A DNA stretch of 19,643 bases from JAYTQQ01 sp043746635 (GTDB lineage Bacteria; Bdellovibrionota; Bdellovibrionia; Bdellovibrionales; JAMPXM01), in assembly GCA_043746635.1 (NCBI GenBank), contig JAYTQQ010000174.1, positions 1-19,643 of the forward strand. Reading direction: 5' to 3'. How positions within the stretch are numbered: position 1 is the stretch's first letter; each line of letters begins with the position of its first letter. Shown one piece after another: positions 14,889-19,643 of the stretch. A program made the translations under genes and the position numbers. Under the pieces are notes generated by a model. That model worked only from the letters and a program-made list of their open reading frames with translations, ran no database searches and was not told where the DNA came from.

Positions 14889-17297
14889 TTAAGCAGCAGA
14901 TGCTGCTGGTGAATCTTTTTGTTTTTTGTTCTTCGGAGTTGGCTTCGTACGTTTGCCAATTTTATCTTCAAGAGCCATCGCTAAAACCTCATCAAGATGT
15001 TCAACAAAAATAAAATTAAGGTTCTTTTTAAATTCCTCAGGAATTTCTGAAACATCCTTTTGATTTTGCAGCGGACAGATCACCGTTTTCACACCGTGCA
15101 AGAGAGCCGCGAGAGCCTTCTCTTTAATTCCACCAATTGCGAGAACTCGACCAGAAAGAGTCACTTCACCAGTCATCGCAACATCTGTGCGAATCGGAGT
15201 ATCGGTCATCAAACTGATGAGAGTCGTTGCCATCGTGATACCCGCAGATGGTCCATCTTTGGGGATCGCACCGGCTGGGATATGAACGTGAACAGTGTGA
15301 TTTTCTGACCAATCTTCATCGATACCAAGTTCTTTCGCGTGAGCTCTTGCGTACGAAAGAGCTGCAGTTGCTGATTCTTTCATGACGTCACCCATTTGGC
15401 CAGTCAGCACGAGGCCGCCTTTGCCTTTCATCTTCAGAGCTTCAACATAAAGAACTTCGCCGCCCGCTTGAGTCCATGCGAGGCCCGTCGCGATTCCGAC
15501 TTGATTTTCTTTTAAGCGATCATCTCTCAAAAATCTTGGAGCACCCAAGAGCCCAACCACTTTTTCACCGGTGATGTAAACTTTTTCTTTAAGGCCCTGA
15601 ACAACTTGTTTCGCTACTTTTCGGCAAATAGAACCGACTTCACGCTCAAGATTTCTGAGTCCCGCTTCTCTTGTATAATGAGAGATGAGGTACTTCATGC
15701 CTTCTTCTTTGAATTCGATATTTGCGGATGTCAAACCGTTCGCTTCGATCTGACGATCAACTAAATGTTTGTTCGCAATTAAAAGCTTATCGTTTTCGGT
15801 GTAACCAGAGAGGTAAACCATTTCCATGCGATCTCTGAGGGCCGCCGGGATATTCTCGACAACGTTTGCAGTTGCGATGAATAAAACATTGCTCAAGTTA
15901 AAATCTACGTTCAAATAATTATCTCTAAAAGTTGCATTCTGTTCTGGATCAAGAACTTCAAGCATCGCCGCACTCGGGTCGCCTCTAAAGTCGCTACCCA
16001 ATTTGTCGATCTCATCTAATACGATAACGGGATTGTTTGTTTTAACTTGTTTAAGAGCCTGGATCACTTTTCCTGGCATTGCTCCAACATAAGTTCTTCT
16101 GTGTCCGCGAATCTCGGCTTCGTCTTTTACTCCACCAAGTGCAATTCTGAAATATTCGCGACCCATTGAGCGAGCCACTGATTTTCCGAGAGAAGTTTTA
16201 CCCACTCCCGGAGGACCAACGAGACACATGATAGGACCTTTAAGATCTGATTTTAATTTTCTCACGGCAAGAAATTCTAAAATGCGATCTTTAACTTTAT
16301 GAAGGTCATAATGGTCGTCATCGAGAATTGTTTTTGCCCTTACGATATCTAAATTGTCTTCAGTTTTCTTGCTCCATGGAAGATCGTTCATCCAATCAAG
16401 GTATGTACGAACCATTGAAGCTTCACTTGCATCTGGATGCATGCGCTCTAAGCGACCCAATTGTTTCAGAGCTTCAGTTAATACAGTCTCTGGCATTCCG
16501 GCGTGCATGACCTTTTCTCTGAGTTCATCGATCTCTTCTGTTTTAGAATCTGCTTCTCCCAATTCATTTTTTATTGCGCGCATTTGCTCGCGTAAAAAGT
16601 ATTCTCTTTGGCTCTTAGACATTTCATCTTTAGCGGTATTACGGATGCGAGCTTGCATTTGAAGAACTTCGAGTTCGTTCGTCAAAATTTCATTCACGAT
16701 TGCGAGGCGTGCTTTCGGATCTTGAGTTTCTAATACTCTTTGAGCATCTGAAACCTTGAGGCCTAAATTACTTGCGATCAAATCAGCAAGACGACCAGGT
16801 TCTTTCACATCATCTAAGATGAGAAGGATATCAGGTGAAAGAACTTTTCCGAGAGCGATGATTTTCTCGAGTTGCTCTTTTGCATTTCGGATCATTGCTT
16901 CGTATTCGATTTCAGCCTCTGGACTTGCAAGCTCTTCGATCTTTTCGATAGCCACTTCAAAGTTAGGAGAAGATTTTGTATATTTAGTGATTCGACCCTT
17001 TGCTTCACCTTGGATGAGAATTTTAACTCTTCCGTCGGCGAGCTTTCGCATTCTCATGATTCGAGCAATTGTACCCACTTGGTAGATTGTCGTCTCGGTA
17101 GGATTCTCTTCAGTGATCTCTTTTTGCGAAGCTAAAAAGATCAAACGATTTTTTGCTAACGCCTCTTCTACTGATTTTACTGAAGCCTCTCGGCCCACAA
17201 ACAGTGGAAGAATCATATAGGGAAATACTACGATGTCTCGTACAGGCAACATCGGTAGTGTTTCTGGGATCTCAACTGATTTATCGTCAAATGCCAT
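14889..17297 (-). CDS. lon: ATP-dependent protease Lon
   Basis: Lon is a cytosolic AAA+ serine protease that degrades misfolded and regulatory proteins. The 802-residue protein (E. coli 784) has the N-terminal LonN substrate domain (about 12-205) and a coiled central helix region. The AAA+ module shows Walker A GPPGVGKT (361-368) and Walker B VIVLDEID (424-431). The peptidase domain carries the catalytic dyad: Ser684 in KDGPSAG and Lys727 in GGIKEKALAAL, spaced as in E. coli (Ser679/Lys722). The last 25 residues are a Lys/Pro/Ala-rich tail not needed for catalysis. The start ATG has GGAGGG four bases upstream. The leader carries two dyads, one partly covering this site. The gene is downstream of, and in the same direction as, the DksA-like genes, but 363 bases separate them. 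Confidence 0.98.
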   Translation of the reverse strand: MAFDDKSVEIPETLPMLPVRDIVVFPYMILPLFVGREASVKSVEEALAKNRLIFLASQKEITEENPTETTIYQVGTIARIMRMRKLADGRVKILIQGEAKGRITKYTKSSPNFEVAIEKIEELASPEAEIEYEAMIRNAKEQLEKIIALGKVLSPDILLILDDVKEPGRLADLIASNLGLKVSDAQRVLETQDPKARLAIVNEILTNELEVLQMQARIRNTAKDEMSKSQREYFLREQMRAIKNELGEADSKTEEIDELREKVMHAGMPETVLTEALKQLGRLERMHPDASEASMVRTYLDWMNDLPWSKKTEDNLDIVRAKTILDDDHYDLHKVKDRILEFLAVRKLKSDLKGPIMCLVGPPGVGKTSLGKSVARSMGREYFRIALGGVKDEAEIRGHRRTYVGAMPGKVIQALKQVKTNNPVIVLDEIDKLGSDFRGDPSAAMLEVLDPEQNATFRDNYLNVDFNLSNVLFIATANVVENIPAALRDRMEMVYLSGYTENDKLLIANKHLVDRQIEANGLTSANIEFKEEGMKYLISHYTREAGLRNLEREVGSICRKVAKQVVQGLKEKVYITGEKVVGLLGAPRFLRDDRLKENQVGIATGLAWTQAGGEVLYVEALKMKGKGGLVLTGQMGDVMKESATAALSYARAHAKELGIDEDWSENHTVHVHIPAGAIPKDGPSAGITMATTLISLMTDTPIRTDVAMTGEVTLSGRVLAIGGIKEKALAALLHGVKTVICPLQNQKDVSEIPEEFKKNLNFIFVEHLDEVLAMALEDKIGKRTKPTPKNKKQKDSPAASAA

Positions 17298-17305
17298 TTA
17301 GCCCT

Positions 17306-17343
17306 CCGCTTAAGCGGGAAAATTCTCACATGATCATGAGAAT
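17306..17343 (-). promoter_or_regulatory. Two dyads in the lon leader, one overlapping the ribosome-binding site
   Basis: On the minus strand, an inverted repeat ATTCTCA-N8-TGAGAAT occupies 17322-17343; with two G-U pairs it can fold into a 9-bp stem with a four-base loop. A 12-base palindrome CCGCTTAAGCGG at 17306-17317 follows it and shares two bases with the GGAGGG Shine-Dalgarno sequence (17302-17307). They could be a repressor operator and an RNA structure limiting translation; which applies cannot be told here. Confidence 0.45.
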
Positions 17344-17490
17344 AAGGTTGTGTATTCCTATTAAACTTCTCGGAGCGCTCAGCGAAAGCCTTTAAAGAAA
17401 ACAGCGGCATGAAAGTATTGAAATGATGAAAATAACCGAAATATTTTGAAAATCTCGACAAATTGAGAGGAAATATAAATACTTAAACAG

Positions 17491-17521
17491 CCGCAAACAG
17501 GCTCAAGGCCTGGATTTGCGG
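17491..17521 (-). terminator. Candidate intrinsic terminator downstream of the DksA-like gene
   Basis: The hairpin pairs CCGCAAA with TTTGCGG (7 bp) and, inside a 2-base bulge, CAGGC with GCCTG (5 bp) around a five-base loop. On the minus strand it is followed by CTGTTTAAGTATTTATATTT, a T-rich but interrupted tail. This would end transcripts coming from the DksA-like gene about 140 bases after its stop and isolate lon. Confidence 0.5.
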
Positions 17522-17547
17522 GCACCGGCCTGGACGAGACTGACTGT

Positions 17548-17628
17548 TGGCATGATGCCAGTGATAAGATTTTATTTGGGTCTAACGGACGTTGGTTTTG
17601 TGCAGCAAAGTTTCAGTACTTTTGCACA
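17548..17628. other. Two further inverted repeats, possible structured RNA or long 3' UTR
   Basis: TGGCAT-G-ATGCCA (17548-17560) is a near-perfect 13-base palindrome. TGTGCA-GC-AAAGT pairs with ACTTTTGCACA around a six-base loop (17599-17628), an 11-bp stem with a two-base bulge. The loop segment TTTCAGT (17611-17617) can alternatively pair with ACTGAAA at 17640-17646, so two exclusive folds are possible. No recognised RNA family was matched by eye. Confidence 0.35.
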
Positions 17629-17660
17629 GTGGTCCCTGCACTGAAAAGCCGCGAACAGAG

Positions 17661-18053
17661 TTAGTTTGAAGCGAATGAACGCTCGGAGCTTTCCTGATCT
17701 TCTTTGCACGCAATGCAGAGACTCGCGACAGGACGCGCTTTCAGACGATTGATAGCAAGAGGTTCTTCACAGCATTCGCAAAGACCAAATCTCTTTGAAT
17801 CAATTTTCGCGAGCGCGTGATCGACTTTTTGCAAGAGTTGCATTTGTCTTTCTTGAAGCCTTAAGTGCATGCTGAGCGACAATTCGCTTGCGGCGACATC
17901 GCCCTCATCCCCATGGCTAACTTTTTCAGTGAGAGACTCTTCTTTAAAAATGACTGCCTTATTTAAGAGCTCAGATTTTTGCTGTAATAAAAGATTCTTA
18001 AAAAATTCATAATCTTTATATCTCATTCCAGAAGCTTGTGTCGAATTTTGCAT
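17661..18053 (-). CDS. DksA/TraR-family protein with complete four-cysteine zinc finger
   Basis: DksA/TraR proteins enter the RNA polymerase secondary channel and modulate initiation, often together with ppGpp. From ATG 18053 the product is 130 residues. It shows a coiled-coil hairpin (about 15-85) with the tip motif DEGDVA (49-54), matching the DxxDxA of E. coli DksA. It also has a complete zinc finger C92-x2-C95-x17-C113-x2-C116. I rejected a longer frame starting at 18137, because its extra N-terminal residues look non-coding and the GGAGGGAG site lies within that stretch. ATG 18062 (too close to the site) and GTG 18056 are other possible starts. It is downstream of a second DksA-like gene on the same strand, 295 bases away. 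Whether it is the main DksA or a paralog cannot be decided from this window. Confidence 0.88.
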   Translation of the reverse strand: MQNSTQASGMRYKDYEFFKNLLLQQKSELLNKAVIFKEESLTEKVSHGDEGDVAASELSLSMHLRLQERQMQLLQKVDHALAKIDSKRFGLCECCEEPLAINRLKARPVASLCIACKEDQESSERSFASN

Positions 18054-18172
18054 CACGGTCATCTCTCCCTCCGGGTCATTGCTAGGTTTACTTTGAAACA
18101 AATCAGACTCTCTCGAAAAAATTATGTACAAAAACAAATCATTAGTTTTTGCTCTAACAGAACGTTTAAGCT

Positions 18173-18202
18173 TTTAAATTTCTCTTAAGTGCTTGTCATC
18201 AA
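18173..18202 (-). promoter_or_regulatory. Weak candidate promoter for the four-cysteine DksA-like gene
   Basis: On the minus strand TTGATG (18197-18202) and TTTAAA (18173-18178) are 18 bases apart in a strongly AT-rich stretch, about 120 bases before the chosen start. AT-rich DNA gives many chance matches, so this is tentative. Confidence 0.2.
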
Positions 18203-18274
18203 AAAAATTCAGCTTGCTATTTTGTTTTGCAGAATCATGACGCAAATATTTTGTAATACTTAGAATAAACTTTT

Positions 18275-18295
18275 AGCATACTAGAGGGGTATGCT
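18275..18295 (-). terminator. Candidate hairpin terminator after the zinc-less DksA-like gene
   Basis: A perfect 7-bp stem AGCATAC/GTATGCT encloses a seven-base loop, 54 bases after the stop of the upstream DksA-like gene. On the minus strand the tail AAAAGTTTATTC is only partly T-rich. It may partly separate the two DksA-like transcripts. Confidence 0.4.
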
Positions 18296-18348
18296 GTGCG
18301 ATGTATAAATAAAAATTATTTAGAATTGAGAATTTTACCTAAAGAAAA

Positions 18349-18726
18349 CTACCGCGCAAACTTTCTTTTTACAGCCTCGCGAATTTCAGCACCTTCGATA
18401 CTCACACGCGTCCATGGAAGTGCTTTGAGTCTTTCGATTTCGATTTGCTCTTCGGTTTCTTCGCAAACGCCATAACGACCATGCTGAATTCTTGCAAGTG
18501 CAAATTCAATTTCAAGAAGTTGATCTTTCAATCGGTGTTGAGAAGTGAGGAAGTCATTCTCGGCCAAAAGATTCATGGTCTGATCAGCTTCGTCACCGCC
18601 GCGTAGATCAAGCGATTCGAATTCTGATTTCGCGGTGTGAACGCGATTGAGAATATCTTGCTTTGCAAAAAGCAATTTACTCTTACAGTCTTCAATGATT
18701 GCTGCGGTTAATTTTTGTTGCGCCAT
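18349..18726 (-). CDS. DksA/TraR-family paralog with degenerate (zinc-less) finger
   Basis: The 125-residue protein has the DksA-like helical hairpin, with DEADQT (45-50) at the tip: the two aspartates of DxxDxA remain but Thr replaces Ala. The finger region aligns exactly with that of the neighbour, but reads C88-x2-T91-x17-S109-x2-G112, so three of four zinc ligands are lost. The helix between them (IEIERLKALPWTRVS) keeps family residues. Such 'C-minus' paralogs, for example Pseudomonas aeruginosa DksA2 with a similar C-x2-T pattern, work without zinc and are in some species induced by zinc shortage. Whether that applies here is inference. The ATG has GAGAGG six bases upstream. It has a long structured upstream region and lies 295 bases before the four-cysteine paralog. 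Confidence 0.88.
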   Translation of the reverse strand: MAQQKLTAAIIEDCKSKLLFAKQDILNRVHTAKSEFESLDLRGGDEADQTMNLLAENDFLTSQHRLKDQLLEIEFALARIQHGRYGVCEETEEQIEIERLKALPWTRVSIEGAEIREAVKRKFAR

Positions 18727-19102
18727 TTTGAACCTCTCTTGTCACCAAGTTTTCGAGCCGTCCTTGGCCCAACCTTTCGGCATCCATCCTGGATTAGTAA
18801 AGAAGTGTCCCGAAGAACTCTTCCTAAGGCTGGGCTTCCCCGACCAGCAGCCTCAGTAACAGATAAGACTGGGTGCGAGAATACTTCGGTTAATATTTTG
18901 CAATGTCTCTGAATGAAACAGGACCTTGTTGTGAAGAAGTGACGTTCGTCGGCACGGTTTCAGACCGATGTGATATAGTCGTTGCCGCGCCGGCAAATTT
19001 AATTAACGCAAGGCGCCCGCTCCGCAGCGGAGAAATATACGAGAGCACTGAGTGCCTAACAAGAAGAGTCACTCGAAGTCAGAGCTCCTTTCGGGCCTGA
19101 GA
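18727..19102. other. 376-base intergenic region upstream of the zinc-less DksA-like gene
   Basis: No credible gene was found. Several inverted repeats are present. GGCTG-GG pairs with CC-AG-CAGCC at 18828-18852 (7 bp with a two-base bulge), inside what would be the leader of the DksA-like gene. TTGCCG-CGC-CGGCAA lies in the 18980s-19000 region. CTCCGC-A-GCGGAG lies around 19020-19032. A TTAATTAA palindrome lies nearby. A TATATC -10-like element on the minus strand (near 18971-18976) lacks a good -35. No tRNA T-loop or known small-RNA signature was seen by eye. It probably holds the promoter of the DksA-like gene and the 3' end of the LpoA-like gene. Confidence 0.5.
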
Positions 19103-19643
19103 TTAATTCTTAATTTTAGCAGCCTGAACAATTTGATTATTCTGAATTTTCAAATCAATCACGGGACGAAAGATTTCGCGATTTGCCGATATTGATAACG
19201 GCCCAAGCGCACCCGGAAAACTCTTCAGCGTCTGGAGACGTGAGGTAACGACGCTACGAGAGTCGGCGCCATTCTGTAATAACTGACGCAGAATCAAAGC
19301 TGAATCGTAGGCCTGTACTTCAAAGATGCCAGGATCTTCATTAAAGACCTGACGGTAAGATGAGAAAAACTCAGAGTTCTGAAAGCTTTTGTCTGTGGTT
19401 AAGAAACTATCGACGAAGAGTACGCGCTCCAAAGTTTTTTTAAGCTCGGTTTTGGTAGTCAGAAGTGGGTTGTTCCAAATGTTGGTACCGAGCAAATAGA
19501 TATTGTCGACGTCGTAGTAGGGCAAATAAGAGGCAATAGAAGTGAGTGTCTGGGCCGTGTCGGGAATAAAGATCGCGTCGAAATCAACAATTGGCGGAAG
19601 TGTCTTTTCATAAGATGGAACCTCAGCGTTTCGGACTTTCTTT
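19103..19643 (-). CDS. LpoA-like penicillin-binding protein activator (periplasmic-binding-protein fold), 5' end cut by window edge
   Basis: The last 179 residues are visible. The frame is open to the right edge, well beyond the first in-window TTG at 19525, so the true start is outside. IVDFDAIFIPDTAQTLTSIA, then LPYYDVDNIYLLGTNIWNNP, then VEQ-free segments FFSSYRQVFNEDPGIFEVQAYDSALIL are characteristic of the C-terminal lobe of LpoA/LppC and related type I periplasmic-binding proteins (branched-chain amino-acid binding fold). LpoA activates the bifunctional peptidoglycan synthase PBP1A from the outer membrane. An ordinary ABC-transporter ligand-binding protein is the main alternative. The signal or lipoprotein sequence is outside the window. 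The stop is followed by only a weak hairpin. Confidence 0.65.
   Translation of the reverse strand, partial: KKVRNAEVPSYEKTLPPIVDFDAIFIPDTAQTLTSIASYLPYYDVDNIYLLGTNIWNNPLLTTKTELKKTLERVLFVDSFLTTDKSFQNSEFFSSYRQVFNEDPGIFEVQAYDSALILRQLLQNGADSRSVVTSRLQTLKSFPGALGPLSISANREIFRPVIDLKIQNNQIVQAAKIKN

Larger units (their letters stand above)
17298..17660. other. 363-base intergenic region between lon and the four-cysteine DksA-like gene
   Basis: I see no credible coding sequence. The half nearest lon (17298-17480) is AT-rich and holds the lon leader with two dyads. No convincing -35/-10 pair was found for lon, although a promoter must presumably lie here. The half nearest the DksA-like gene (17490-17660) is GC-richer and holds three inverted repeats, listed separately. 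It is bounded by near-identical 11-base direct repeats GCCGCAAACAG (17490-17500) and GCCGCGAACAG (17648-17658). A direct repeat GGCCTGGA occurs at 17507-17514 and 17527-17534. Confidence 0.6.

Noticed and set aside
17480..17660. 6S RNA, SRP RNA, tmRNA or RNase P RNA in the structured interval
   Set aside because: None of the sequence signatures of these RNAs that I know (for example the SRP GGAAGNAGCA-type loop, or the tmRNA ends) is present on either strand.
18054..18137. N-terminal extension of the four-cysteine DksA-like protein
   Set aside because: The extra 28 residues are unlike the family, and the GGAGGGAG ribosome-binding site lies within them, pointing to a start at 18053 or close by.
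18903..19100. A 65-codon plus-strand open frame in the 376-base gap
   Set aside because: It has no ribosome-binding site, no recognisable domain, and its region is dominated by inverted repeats. It looks like a chance frame.
1..19643. CRISPR arrays, insertion sequences, integrase or attachment sites, toxin-antitoxin pairs
   Set aside because: No regularly spaced repeats, transposase or recombinase motifs, or terminal inverted repeats with target duplications were found; gene content is housekeeping in style.

Overview
The window reads as a contiguous chromosomal segment of a Gram-negative bacterium of moderate GC content. Supporting signs are an outer-membrane beta-barrel protein, an LpoA-type periplasmic protein, proton-pumping complex I, and two DksA/TraR-family regulators. 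The gene styles (short DksA-like proteins, a helix-turn-helix plus coiled-coil protein, a periplasmic-binding-fold PBP activator) suggest a Bdellovibrionota or 'deltaproteobacterial' lineage. That placement is an inference from protein style, not a search result. No mobile element, CRISPR array, tRNA or rRNA was seen. Codon style looks uniform, so most of the window looks like ordinary core genome.

Layout: (1) 1-4720, minus strand: the transcription-repair coupling factor mfd, followed by an exported NagZ-type beta-N-acetylhexosaminidase that runs off the left edge. (2) 4823-12216, plus strand: a tight seven-gene operon nuoA-H-J-K-L-M-N. It encodes every membrane subunit of complex I and none of the peripheral-arm subunits (B, C, D, E, F, G, I). 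(3) 12264-13472, minus: a patatin-like phospholipase converging on nuoN across a shared hairpin. (4) 13683-14859, plus: a small HTH/coiled-coil protein whose gene overlaps that of an outer-membrane beta-barrel protein, transcribed divergently from the patatin gene. (5) 14889-17297, minus: the Lon protease, converging on the barrel gene across a second hairpin. (6) 17661-18726, minus: two adjacent DksA/TraR paralogs, one with a complete four-cysteine zinc finger and one with a C-x2-T-x17-S-x2-G remnant. (7) 19103-19643, minus: the C-terminal part of an LpoA-like PBP-activator protein running off the right edge.

Functionally, the nuo cluster builds the quinone-reducing, proton-translocating membrane arm. 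NagZ and the LpoA-like protein point to peptidoglycan turnover and synthesis. Mfd, Lon and the DksA pair are transcription and proteostasis housekeeping. The points most worth a second look are the tandem zinc/zinc-less DksA pair, the membrane-arm-only nuo operon, two genes (patatin and nagZ) with promoter geometry suggesting leaderless mRNAs, the HTH/barrel overlapping gene pair with a dyad in its promoter, a hairpin-rich 170-base interval downstream of the four-cysteine DksA-like gene, and two dyads in the lon leader. Nothing here is clearly a new defence or mobile system.
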